A stretch of 64,000 bases of DNA from Alphaproteobacteria bacterium (lineage in GTDB: Bacteria > Pseudomonadota > Alphaproteobacteria > Micavibrionales > Micavibrionaceae), in NCBI GenBank assembly GCA_023384135.1, contig JAHDXS010000003.1:310001-374000 (forward strand), in the 5' to 3' direction. Made by a program: the position numbers and the translations under genes. The notes under the pieces are model-generated. The model was not told the origin of the DNA. It made no database searches and was given only the letters and a program-made list of their open reading frames with translations. Of the stretch, positions 45,079-53,439 are shown piece by piece. Position 1 is the stretch's first letter. Each line of letters opens with the position of its first letter.

Positions 45079-46112
45079 CTCGATATCACCACATCAATCC
45101 ACTCGCTGGTGGGGTTAAAGGCGTTGTAAACCAGAACGCCCAGTTCTTCTTTCACTATCGTCTTGCCGACCTGATTGTCGGTCACAGGGCCGCTGATCAC
45201 ATCAATCGGAATCCCGATCCGCTTGCATTCCCGCGCCAGACCGATGGCCCCCACGGGGTCGCTCGCGCAGCCGATATGAAGCCGCACGTTCTTTTGAATC
45301 TCGGGCATGTTCAGAACGGCGTTGACCCCGTACCGCCCCATCAGCCCGTCCCCGAACTCGATCATGATCGCGTCCGGCTCGTCCTCGCTCAGATAATCCA
45401 GAGCGCCCCGCACCACATCCTTGACCATCTCGTCGGGGATGTTGGCGGTGGAGGTGATCCCCGCATCGACGAACGAAACGGCATTATAAATGCCGTAATC
45501 CTGCATCTTGTAGAGATCGCGCATCGCCGCCACGCCCGTCAGCTTCGCGCCCGCCAGCTTCATGCCCATCCGCGTCAGGGTCTTGACCACTTCGATGGCC
45601 ACGGTCGTCTTGCCGCTATCCATGCTCGTGCCCGTGGTGATGATGAGGGGAATCTCGCTCTTCATCTTTTTCTTCGGCGCGAACAAGGCCTTCTGCCCGA
45701 TATTCAAAATCTCGCCCTTGCGCGTAATCGCGCCGTGCACGCGAATCCGCAGGGGGTCGCCGACCTCCTTCACGTTCGCGCCCATGCACTCCCCGGCCAC
45801 GCCGCCGAAATTGAGCAGGTGGATGACGTCTCCGGGCCGCAGAGAGGAGGGCAGCCGCCCGACAAACCCCTTGAGCGCCATCCGCTGGCCCAGCGCGACG
45901 GCGAGAATGTCGCCCTTCTTGATTTTCGACATCCGCCCCGAAGGCAGTTCGATCTCGTTATAGATGGATTTATCCTCCAGCACCTCGGCGGCCAAAACCG
46001 TCCCCATCGTACAGGGCAGCTGCACGGTCGGCTTGTCGATGATCGTCTCGACATGCTTGAGCGCGAGGTTCTTGGTGACGGAGCAGATTTTATCGAGTGC
46101 GATTTTCTTCAT
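45042..46112 (-). CDS. P-loop NTPase of unknown function, coupled to argC
   Basis: 356 residues. The N-terminal half (about 1-150) is beta-rich and Gly/Pro-containing. The C-terminal half starts with the P-loop GTSMDSGKTT near residue 163, followed by KLTGVAA and EFGDGLMGRYG. The pattern is close to DUF1611/dethiobiotin-synthetase-like ATPases; I cannot assign a reaction. The gene heads the series P-loop-argC-rtcB-argB-DUF805-DUF805-argD and overlaps argC by 37 nt. It could act in arginine/glutamate metabolism, for example on an acyl-amino acid, but nothing in the sequence proves this. Confidence 0.7.
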   Translation of the reverse strand: MKKIALDKICSVTKNLALKHVETIIDKPTVQLPCTMGTVLAAEVLEDKSIYNEIELPSGRMSKIKKGDILAVALGQRMALKGFVGRLPSSLRPGDVIHLLNFGGVAGECMGANVKEVGDPLRIRVHGAITRKGEILNIGQKALFAPKKKMKSEIPLIITTGTSMDSGKTTVAIEVVKTLTRMGMKLAGAKLTGVAAMRDLYKMQDYGIYNAVSFVDAGITSTANIPDEMVKDVVRGALDYLSEDEPDAIMIEFGDGLMGRYGVNAVLNMPEIQKNVRLHIGCASDPVGAIGLARECKRIGIPIDVISGPVTDNQVGKTIVKEELGVLVYNAFNPTSEWIDVVISRWLRDSKLPLSA

Positions 46113-46485
46113 AACGGTGTCTTTCGAATTCGTCCGGTTGTAAGCGGTTTTTGTTTGTAATTATCCTTTGTTTCCAAATTCTTGCCCCGGCTCTGGCAGA
46201 GCCTTAACCATGCCCAAAAACGGGGGGTCCTGCAATCGGTTATCTTTGGAAAATTCTAAATTCCTGTCCGGCTCAGGCGGTGCGTACTTCTAAAGGGGTG
46301 AAATTCCGGAAAACAGATGCGAGGCAAGGCCCCCGCTGGCGCTTAGCGCGGTCGTCGTCGTGGCAGCGATGGTGTATTCATCGTGTTCATGTCCGTATCA
46401 CAAACACATCCCGCCGCCCCTTGTCAATGAATTATTGAAATAGAGGCCTTAAACCCCTCTGATAACGGCGATGACCCCCCACTAT
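46113..46485. other. Intergenic region without a recognised gene
   Basis: Upstream region of the arginine operon; it probably includes its promoter on the minus strand. Bases 46240-46440 contain no convincing coding frame, tRNA or riboswitch that I recognise. Repeats follow on the right. Confidence 0.5.
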
Positions 46486-46554
46486 TGTCATCCCTGCGTA
46501 AGCAGGGACCGAGTAAGCCCATCGCCATGGATTCCGGCCTTCCGCCGGAATGAC
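46486..46554. repeat. Interspersed repeat family B, copy 4
   Basis: TGTCATCCCTGCGTAAGCAG to TTCCGCCGGAATGAC. Confidence 0.8.
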
Positions 46555-46572
46555 GAAGGAGGGCCGGAAAGC

Positions 46573-46662
46573 GTCATTGCGAACCCGCGTCAGCGGGTGA
46601 AGCAATCCATAAAGCCGCAGAGATGGATTGCTTCGTCAGCCTTTCGGCCTCCTCGCAATGAC
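46573..46662. repeat. Interspersed repeat family A, copy 4
   Basis: GTCATTGCGAACCCGCGTCA to CCTCCTCGCAATGAC, directly after a family B copy, the reverse order to that at 16.4 kb. Confidence 0.85.
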
Positions 46663-46689
46663 GAGACTCCTTAAGCTTCTTTAAACGCC

Positions 46690-46728
46690 GTGTTTCAAAA
46701 GCCGCTCGGCGCCTCCGCGATGAAAGCG
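46690..46728. repeat. Interspersed repeat family D, copy 5
   Basis: GTGTTTCAAAAGCCGCTCGG and CGCCTCCGCGATGAAAGC, just before the stop of the M20 gene on the minus strand. Confidence 0.6.
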
Positions 46729-46736
46729 GAGCAGGA

Positions 46737-47930
46737 CTATTTCAGGGGAAGGGCGCTTTCCACCAGCTTCACCCAATATTCGACGCCCAGCGGGATCAAA
46801 TCATCGTTGAAATCATAGTGCGCGTTGTGCAGGCCCCGGCTGCAGGGGTTGAGCGGCTCCCCGGCCACGGCCTGTCCCATCTTGATATAGGCGCCGGGCC
46901 GCTCCTTGAGCATGGAGCCGAAATCCTCGCCCCCCATAGAGGGCGGCGCGTCCAGATTGACATGCGCCTCTCCGACCACCGAAGAGGCGACCGAAGCGCA
47001 AAATTCCGCCTGTTCCCGGTCGTTGATCGTGGCGTCGATGACGAAATCGTATTCGTAATCCACCTTCGCCCCGAACCCGCCCGCGATCCCTTGCGCGATC
47101 TCAAGCGTCCGGCAGCGGATTTTCTCCCGCAGCGTGTCGCAATAGGTCCGCACCGTGCCCGTGAAGGTAATGGAGGAGGGGGTGACGTTGAACGCGCCTG
47201 TCCCGCCGTTGATGTTGGTGACGCTCAGCACCGCCGGCTCGAACGGGTCCTTCCCCCGGCTGATGATGGTCTGAAGCGTGGTGATGATCTCCGCCGCGAT
47301 CACGATGGGGTCCACGGTCGTATGCGGCTTGGAGGCATGGCCGCCCTTGCCGGTGATGGTGACGCGAAAACAATCGACATTCGCCATCGCCGCCGCCCGG
47401 TTCACCTCGACATGCCCCAGCGGCGTATAGGGCCAGTTATGAAGGCCGTATACGGCATGGCACGGAAACCGTTCGAACAGCCCGTCCTTCATCATCGCCT
47501 TGGCGCCTTCGCCCGTTTCCTCGGCGGGCTGGAAGATCAGATGGACCGTCCCGTTGAAATGCGGATTGTCTTTAAGGTATTTCGCCGCGCCCAAAAGCAT
47601 GGCCGTGTGCCCGTCATGCCCGCACCCGTGCATCTTGCCGGGGATGCGCGAAAGCCAAGCCTTATCACCTTCCTCTGGAATATCCAGCGCGTCCATATCC
47701 GCCCGCAGCCCGATGGAGCGCCCGGAATCATGCTTCGAGCCGCGCAGCGTGGCCACGACGCCCGTCTTGCCCAGCCCGCGTTCAAACGGAATATCCCATT
47801 CCGAAAGCTTGTGGCAGACCAGCGTGCTGGCGAACACTTCCTCGAACGAGGTTTGCGGGTTCTGATGCATCTGCCGCCGGTATTCGGTCAACTCGTCTTT
47901 AAGGTCGGCGATGGCGTTGCGTACGGGCAT
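46737..47930 (-). CDS. M20 family amidohydrolase (hippurate hydrolase-like)
   Basis: 397 residues from the ATG at 47930 (AGAGAGG about 11 nt before). The frame upstream merely overlaps yejE. Metal-binding elements are HGCGHDGHTAML and PAEETGEG, with MGGEDFG near the end. Such enzymes remove acyl groups from amino acids or peptides. Its position 17 nt after yejE suggests it processes imported peptide-like substrates. An ArgE-type role in this arginine-rich region is possible but ArgE signatures are not seen. Confidence 0.85.
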   Translation of the reverse strand: MPVRNAIADLKDELTEYRRQMHQNPQTSFEEVFASTLVCHKLSEWDIPFERGLGKTGVVATLRGSKHDSGRSIGLRADMDALDIPEEGDKAWLSRIPGKMHGCGHDGHTAMLLGAAKYLKDNPHFNGTVHLIFQPAEETGEGAKAMMKDGLFERFPCHAVYGLHNWPYTPLGHVEVNRAAAMANVDCFRVTITGKGGHASKPHTTVDPIVIAAEIITTLQTIISRGKDPFEPAVLSVTNINGGTGAFNVTPSSITFTGTVRTYCDTLREKIRCRTLEIAQGIAGGFGAKVDYEYDFVIDATINDREQAEFCASVASSVVGEAHVNLDAPPSMGGEDFGSMLKERPGAYIKMGQAVAGEPLNPCSRGLHNAHYDFNDDLIPLGVEYWVKLVESALPLK

Positions 47931-47947
47931 GGCGGTCTTGGCCTCTC

Positions 47948-48988
47948 TTAAAGTCCGGTCTTGCGGGGGTCGAACGCGTCCCGCACCGCTTCCCCGATGA
48001 AATTGAGCAGGATCAGGATGATCGCCAGCGAGAAAAACGCCGTGAACCCCAGCCACGGAGCCGAGAGATTGTTCTTCCCCTGCAACAGCAACTCGCCCAG
48101 CGACGCGCTGCCCGGGGGCAGGCCCAGCCCGAGGAAATCCAGAGCCGTAAGGGAGGTGATCGAGGAGGTCAGAATAAACGGCATCAGCGTCACCGTCGCC
48201 ACCATCGCGTTGGGCAGAACGTGCCGCCACATGATGACCGGGTTGGAGACGCCCAGCGCGGCGGCGGCCCGCACGTAATCGAAATTCCGCGCCCTCAGGA
48301 ACTCCGCCCGCACCACATCGACCAGCGACAGCCACGAAAACAGCAGCAAAATGAACAAAAGCGTCCAGAACCCCGGCGGGAACAGCGCCGCGAAGATGAT
48401 GAGGATATAAAGGCTGGGCATGCTGCCCCAGACTTCAAGAGTACGCTGCATAACAAGGTCCGTCATGCCCCCGTAATAGCCTTGAATCGCGCCCGCCGTG
48501 ATCCCGATGATCGAGCTGATGACCGTGAGGATCAACCCGAACATCACCGACAGCCGGAATCCATAAATCACCCGCGCGGCCACATCGCGCCCCTGATCGT
48601 CGGTGCCCAGAAGATTCCCCCCGAAAAACGGCGGCGTCGGCGGCGGCGCGGCCAACTCGTAATTGATCGTATCGTAGCTATAGGGAATCGGCGGCCACAG
48701 CATCCAGCCCTTCGACCCGTCCGCCCCTTGGATAAGCTCCCGCACGAAGGAATCGCGGTAATCCGCCTCCGTCTCGAATTCCCCGCCAAACGCGGTCTCG
48801 GGATAGAAAAACAGCACCGGGAAATAGGTCTTGCCGCCCGTCTGCACGACTAAAGGCCGGTCGTTCGCCACGAACTCCGCGCCTAAGGCGATGATGAGGA
48901 AGGTTATAAAGATCCAGAAACTCCAATACCCGCGCTTATTCGCCCGGAACTGCGCCAGCCTCCTGCGGGTGATGGGGGTAAGGTTCAT
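47948..48988 (-). CDS. yejE: Peptide/oligopeptide ABC transporter permease YejE
   Basis: 346 residues from ATG 48988; the longer open frame adds an implausible 21 residues. Features match YejE: an N-terminal helix, a periplasmic segment with WPPIPYSYDTINY, LLGTDDQGRDVAARVIYG, and the EAA-type loop around AAAALGVSNPVIMWRHVLPNA. It forms the inner-membrane channel with YejB. Confidence 0.93.
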   Translation of the reverse strand: MNLTPITRRRLAQFRANKRGYWSFWIFITFLIIALGAEFVANDRPLVVQTGGKTYFPVLFFYPETAFGGEFETEADYRDSFVRELIQGADGSKGWMLWPPIPYSYDTINYELAAPPPTPPFFGGNLLGTDDQGRDVAARVIYGFRLSVMFGLILTVISSIIGITAGAIQGYYGGMTDLVMQRTLEVWGSMPSLYILIIFAALFPPGFWTLLFILLLFSWLSLVDVVRAEFLRARNFDYVRAAAALGVSNPVIMWRHVLPNAMVATVTLMPFILTSSITSLTALDFLGLGLPPGSASLGELLLQGKNNLSAPWLGFTAFFSLAIILILLNFIGEAVRDAFDPRKTGL

Positions 48989-49013
48989 GACTCGGCCCTT
49001 GAATTGATCCCGC

Positions 49014-49901
49014 TCATTGTAGCGTCCGCCCGCGTTTCGTAAAGAGCGCACGCAACTTTTCCTGTGAGGCGATGAGCGTCCCCCCCAGAACCAGAAACGC
49101 CGAGGTCAGGATCGTCCAGTTAAACAGCACCTGCCCGAACGCGATCAGGTAAACCGTGGAGAGAACCGGCATGGAGTTCGACGCCACGCCGACGATCTGC
49201 GCGTGCCCGTGCTTCATGGCCGAATCCCAGAGCAGATACGCGATTCCCGAAATGCTGCCCTGAAGCAGGATCAGCCAGCCGATCGTCCAGTCGAACGTCC
49301 AGCCGGGTTCAAGCGCCAGATGCGCGATGAACAGCAGGACGGCATTGCACAGGAACCCCGCCGTGTTGAAATCCCCCGGATGCCGCTTCATCGTCCGCGT
49401 CCCGGCGGAATAGACCGCCCACGCCGCCGCGCCCGTAAACGCCACGAGATGGCCAAGCGCCAGATCGGGGATCAGCGTTCCGGGCTTGAGCACCAGCAAG
49501 GCCGCCCCCCCGAAACCGATCAGCGCGCCGAGAATATATTCGGGCCGGAATTTATGGCCGGGCAGGGCGGAAACGGCCAGCACCGTGAGCATCGGCCAGA
49601 GATAGTTGATGAGGCTTGCCTCCGCGACGGGGATCATACGAATGGCATACACAAGGCACATCGATTGAAACCCCAGGCCGAACATCGTCCAGAGCAAAAC
49701 CTTCGGGTTCCCGGTGAAATAGGGCAGGGGGTTCGTGCGTTTCCTCACCCAGCGCGTGGCCAGAACCGAAAAGGAGCAGCAATTCGCGAGGCACAGGTAA
49801 AGCAGCGCCGGAACCTCGGCCGTAAGGTTCACAAGCAGCGGCGTGAACGACCACAGCAGGATCGCCGCAAAGCCGCCCAGAGTCGCCTGCCGCTCATGCA
49901 T
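49014..49901 (-). CDS. EamA-type (DMT) small-molecule exporter
   Basis: 295 residues from ATG 49901, which avoids overlap with yejB. Ten membrane helices form two EamA repeats; TFTPLLVN-like start, NYLWPMLTVL and YLLWDSAMKHGHA near the second repeat are typical of drug/metabolite transporters. The substrate is unknown. It sits between yejB and yejE, interrupting a normally adjacent permease pair. Confidence 0.85.
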   Translation of the reverse strand: MHERQATLGGFAAILLWSFTPLLVNLTAEVPALLYLCLANCCSFSVLATRWVRKRTNPLPYFTGNPKVLLWTMFGLGFQSMCLVYAIRMIPVAEASLINYLWPMLTVLAVSALPGHKFRPEYILGALIGFGGAALLVLKPGTLIPDLALGHLVAFTGAAAWAVYSAGTRTMKRHPGDFNTAGFLCNAVLLFIAHLALEPGWTFDWTIGWLILLQGSISGIAYLLWDSAMKHGHAQIVGVASNSMPVLSTVYLIAFGQVLFNWTILTSAFLVLGGTLIASQEKLRALFTKRGRTLQ

Positions 49902-49914
49902 CGTGGGTGAAACC

Positions 49915-51030
49915 TCAATGCTTCTGGGAGGTAAAGTCGATGCGCGGATCGACCCACACATAGACCAGATCGCGCACAAGATGGACGACCAGCCCGATCA
50001 GGCTGAAAATATAGAGATTACCCAGCACCACCGGATAATCCCGGTCTACGATGCTCTTGTAGCCAAGCTGCCCCATCCCGTCGAGCGAGAAGATGATTTC
50101 AATCAGCATGTTCCCGGTAAAGAAGATCGCGACGAACGCCGCCGGAAACCCCGCAATCACGATCAGCATGGCGTTGCGGAACACATGCCCGTAGAGAACC
50201 CGGTTTTCCTCCAGCCCCTTGGCGCGGGCCGTCAGGACGTAATGCTTGCCGATCTCGTCCATGAACGAATTTTTGGTCAGCATCGTCTTGACCGCGAACC
50301 CGCCGATCACCATCGCCGTGATGGGCAACACCAGATGCCAGAGATAATCCAGAATCTTGCCCGTCAGGCTCAATTCCTCCCAGTTGTCGGACGTGAGGCC
50401 CCGCAGCGGGAAGAAATCCCAGACCCCGCCCGCGAACAGCACGATCAGCAAAACCCCCAGCACGAAGGAGGGAATGGAATAGCCGATGAAGATCACCGCG
50501 CTGGTCCACACGTCGAACGCGGAACCGTCCTTCACCGCCTTGCGGATGCCGAGCGGAATGGAGATCGTGTAGATAATCAAAAGCGTCCAGAACCCCAGCG
50601 AGATGGAAACGGGCATCTTTTCAAGGATCAGCGAGAACACATCCACGTCGCGGTAATAGCTCTCCCCCAGATTGAAGGTCAGGTAGTTCCCGACCATGAG
50701 GACGAAACGCTCGTGCGCAGGCTTGTCGAACCCGTACATTTTCTCAAGATCTTTGATGAACTCAGGGTCCAGCCCCTGCGCCCCGCGATAGCTGCTGCCG
50801 GCTCCGGCGGAGGTCCCCGCGCCGCCCGGGCCCGCCACATCGCCCGCGCCGCCGCCCGAAAACCGCGCGGTGGCGGAGGTATCATGCCCCTGAAGCTGCG
50901 CGATCATCTTCTCGACCGGCCCGCCGGGCACGAACTGGATGATGACGAAGCTGATGAGAAGAATCCCGAAGATCGTCGGGATCATAAGCAGCAGGCGTTT
51001 GAGGATATAAAAAACCATAGCCCCGATCAT
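49915..51030 (-). CDS. yejB: Peptide/oligopeptide ABC transporter permease YejB
   Basis: 371 residues, six membrane helices. The N-terminus (YILKRLLLMIPTIFGILL), the VPGGPVE motif and the long Gly/Ala-rich loop near residues 55-85 fit YejB; the EAA-type loop is around ARAKGLEENRVLYGHVFRNA. It pairs with YejE. The Gly/Ala insert is longer than usual. Confidence 0.93.
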   Translation of the reverse strand: MIGAMVFYILKRLLLMIPTIFGILLISFVIIQFVPGGPVEKMIAQLQGHDTSATARFSGGGAGDVAGPGGAGTSAGAGSSYRGAQGLDPEFIKDLEKMYGFDKPAHERFVLMVGNYLTFNLGESYYRDVDVFSLILEKMPVSISLGFWTLLIIYTISIPLGIRKAVKDGSAFDVWTSAVIFIGYSIPSFVLGVLLIVLFAGGVWDFFPLRGLTSDNWEELSLTGKILDYLWHLVLPITAMVIGGFAVKTMLTKNSFMDEIGKHYVLTARAKGLEENRVLYGHVFRNAMLIVIAGFPAAFVAIFFTGNMLIEIIFSLDGMGQLGYKSIVDRDYPVVLGNLYIFSLIGLVVHLVRDLVYVWVDPRIDFTSQKH

Positions 51031-51112
51031 AGGAGGCTATGGTTGCCAAGTCCACGCACTTTTCAGGAGTGTGCCATGCCTTTTTGTGCGGTTATATTTA
51101 TCTCCGTCTCAT

Positions 51113-51841
51113 TTAGTGGACGGATGTGTAACCCTCTGCGCTACGCAGATTAAATTCGTCGAACGCGGACGGCGCATCCTTCTCAAGGAAGAACGCTCCG
51201 AAATCCTTCAAAATCTCGGCCTCGCGGCGTTCCATCTCGGCCATGCGGCGGCGGGCCGTGACGTTGTAGGCGTCGGTCAGGCTGCGCTCGCGCACCTCGT
51301 CCTGACCCAGATTCTTGGCGATGTAAGCCTTGCTGCCCAAAGCCAGCAGATTTTCGGGATCAACAGCCAGCGCCTGATCCAGAACCGAAATCGCCTCCTG
51401 CTCGCGGCCGAGGTTGGCCAGAGCGAAGCCCTTGTTCACAAGCGCATTCACATTGTACGGGTCGTTGCGAAGAACGCGCTCCTCGCGCACCAGAAGCTTC
51501 GCGTACTGATCGCGCAAATGCGTGATGAACGCCTTCTGGAATTGAGATTTCTCATCGTCCGGGTTGGCGGCCAGACGGGCGGAAATCATAATCTCGGCTT
51601 CCTTGTAAAACCCGTCCACGATCAGGATATCCACTTCATCGTCGCTCTCGTGCGGATCGAAACCGTGCAGCGAGTCGGGGTTCAGAAAGTAGGGGCAGTC
51701 GGACCGGCGCATGAAAGACATAAGGTCGTAAGCCAGACGCGCACGTAAGGCGCCGTCATCGACGGTGGAATGGCTCAACGGATGAGAATATTGAAACTTT
51801 GAAGAAGACGCACTGACGGCGTAAATCTCTTCTGGTACCAT
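51113..51841 (-). CDS. TPR-repeat protein
   Basis: 242 residues. Three or four tetratricopeptide-like helix pairs run from about residue 70 to 185 (for example VNALVNKGFALANLGREQEA and the following LDQALAVDPENLLA). The C-terminal part is a charged helix. No signal peptide is seen. TPRs are scaffolds for protein contacts; no specific partner is evident. It sits between the yejB gene and the phosphatase-like gene. Confidence 0.8.
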   Translation of the reverse strand: MVPEEIYAVSASSSKFQYSHPLSHSTVDDGALRARLAYDLMSFMRRSDCPYFLNPDSLHGFDPHESDDEVDILIVDGFYKEAEIMISARLAANPDDEKSQFQKAFITHLRDQYAKLLVREERVLRNDPYNVNALVNKGFALANLGREQEAISVLDQALAVDPENLLALGSKAYIAKNLGQDEVRERSLTDAYNVTARRRMAEMERREAEILKDFGAFFLEKDAPSAFDEFNLRSAEGYTSVH

Positions 51842-51979
51842 TTCGATTCAACCCCAACTATTATCACAGTTGTTTTATATTTTTTATCGTGGGCTATTTT
51901 TAGCTCTCACGTACCCTAAAACTACTCCTTTTTGCCCCCCCTTGGCAAACTTTTTTCTGGAATTTTTTCCTTATTTTCC

Positions 51980-52612
51980 CTAATGGCCGGGACGGAAGTT
52001 CCAGCGTTCCGCAAACCAGCGCCCGCCCTCATATTTAAAAACCCCGTACGCCCCGGTTTTGAGCTTCAGGTCGAACCGGGCGCGAAACCCCTCAAAATCC
52101 CCGGTGATATGCGGCGCGAAGCGGGCCACGCCGTTCGACGTAACGGCCAAAAACACATTTTTCCTTGATTTTATAAGATATTGAGAGAGGGTGATCCAGT
52201 CGGCGGTCATGCGCGCCGGATCGGCCAGCCACCCGGGGGGCACCACGGCCCGCTCGTCCCAGTCCTTAAGGGCCTGCGCCCCGATTCGGGCGATGACGGC
52301 CTCCTCGGGCTGGTTCTCATCCGGCCCGTAATCGACTTCGCGCAGCATCTCCAGCGTCTTGATCCGCAGGTCGAGACCGCAGGCCTTCAGGACGATTCGC
52401 GCGGTTTCCTGCGTCCGTTTGAGGGGGGAGGCATAGACGTCCTCGGGCAAAATCCCCTGCGCCCGCAGGTGCGTCCCCAGAAGCCGCGCCTGCTGGATAC
52501 CCGACTCGACCAGCGCAAGGTCCGTCCGCGCCCCGACGCGCGTCGGGGTATCGCCGGGGCCAAACGTATTGCCGTGCCGCGCGACGATCAGGGTCTTGAC
52601 GGCCGCGCTCAT
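51980..52612 (-). CDS. Histidine-phosphatase superfamily protein lacking the second histidine
   Basis: 210 residues. The phosphorylated histidine is in ARHGNT (residue 13). SPLKRTQETA and LREVDYGPDE follow as in the phosphoglycerate-mutase-like family. The usual second active-site element (SHGG) reads TSNGVARF, so the catalytic histidine is an asparagine. It may be inactive or altered. Its start overlaps the kdsB stop by 4 nt (ATGA), implying coupled translation. Confidence 0.8.
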   Translation of the reverse strand: MSAAVKTLIVARHGNTFGPGDTPTRVGARTDLALVESGIQQARLLGTHLRAQGILPEDVYASPLKRTQETARIVLKACGLDLRIKTLEMLREVDYGPDENQPEEAVIARIGAQALKDWDERAVVPPGWLADPARMTADWITLSQYLIKSRKNVFLAVTSNGVARFAPHITGDFEGFRARFDLKLKTGAYGVFKYEGGRWFAERWNFRPGH

Positions 52613-53439
52613 GACAGCGGCTCGCCCTTGGCCTTGATGTATTTTTCGGCCCGCTTGAGGTCTTCCGGCGTGTCGATGCCCGGATGCAACTCACCCTCGG
52701 GTAGGCTGATCTCGACGACCTGAACGGCAATCCCGTTCTCGATCATCCGCAACTGCTCCAGCCCTTCGAGCTGTTCGTAAACCCCTTGGGGCAGGGAACA
52801 GAATTTCTCCAGCACATCCGTGCGGAACCCGTAAAGCCCCAGATGCTGGCGCACCGGGGAGAGCGGCGATTGTGTGCGCAGCTTATCCTCGTCCCGGATG
52901 GCGGGGAGAATGGTCTTTGAAAACCAGAGCGCCCGCCCGGACTGATCCACCGTCACGGTCGTGCCGCTGAACGGCGTTTTCTTTTTGGATTTTCGCAGGC
53001 GGTCCAGATCGCCCCAGCTCAACACTTGCGCGGGCGTGATGACCTCGTGGCGCGGATTGGTGCGGAACGCCTCGAACATCGTACGCAAAACGGCGGGCGG
53101 CGTGAACGGCGCGTCCCCCTGAAGGTTGATAACGAAATCCGGCCAGTGATCGAGTTGCCGCAGCGCCGCCAGAACCCGGTCCGAACCCGTGGCGCACGTA
53201 GGGGGAGTCATAATGCAGGTAACGCCGAGTTCTTCCGCATGCGCGGCGATCCGCCTGTCCTCGCTGGTCACGAACAGGGCGACGTCGGCAATGCCGCTCA
53301 CCACCACCGCGCGTTTGGCCAGATCGACGACCCGCGCCAGCATGGAGTGCCCCGCGATCTCGGCCAGCGGCTTCCCCGGAAACCGGGAGGAGCCGTAACG
53401 GGCCGGAATGGCGATGGCAAGGCGCGGCGGCTGCGTCAT
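52609..53439 (-). CDS. kdsB: 3-deoxy-manno-octulosonate cytidylyltransferase
   Basis: 276 residues from ATG 53439, overlapping the yejA stop (ATGA). It activates KDO with CTP for lipopolysaccharide inner core. IPARYGSSRFPGKPL at the N-terminus, TGSDRV, NLQGDAPF and the C-terminal PGIDTPEDLKRAE are typical. A longer frame to 53562 lies within yejA. KDO synthesis is consistent with a Gram-negative outer membrane. Confidence 0.93.
   Translation of the reverse strand: MTQPPRLAIAIPARYGSSRFPGKPLAEIAGHSMLARVVDLAKRAVVVSGIADVALFVTSEDRRIAAHAEELGVTCIMTPPTCATGSDRVLAALRQLDHWPDFVINLQGDAPFTPPAVLRTMFEAFRTNPRHEVITPAQVLSWGDLDRLRKSKKKTPFSGTTVTVDQSGRALWFSKTILPAIRDEDKLRTQSPLSPVRQHLGLYGFRTDVLEKFCSLPQGVYEQLEGLEQLRMIENGIAVQVVEISLPEGELHPGIDTPEDLKRAEKYIKAKGEPLS

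Noticed and set aside
46240-46440. Possible structured RNA upstream of the arginine operon
   Set aside because: No riboswitch or tRNA pattern could be identified by eye.
48000-48335. N-terminal extension of the M20 amidohydrolase
   Set aside because: The open frame overlaps yejE, and the enzyme family begins at the ATG at 47930.
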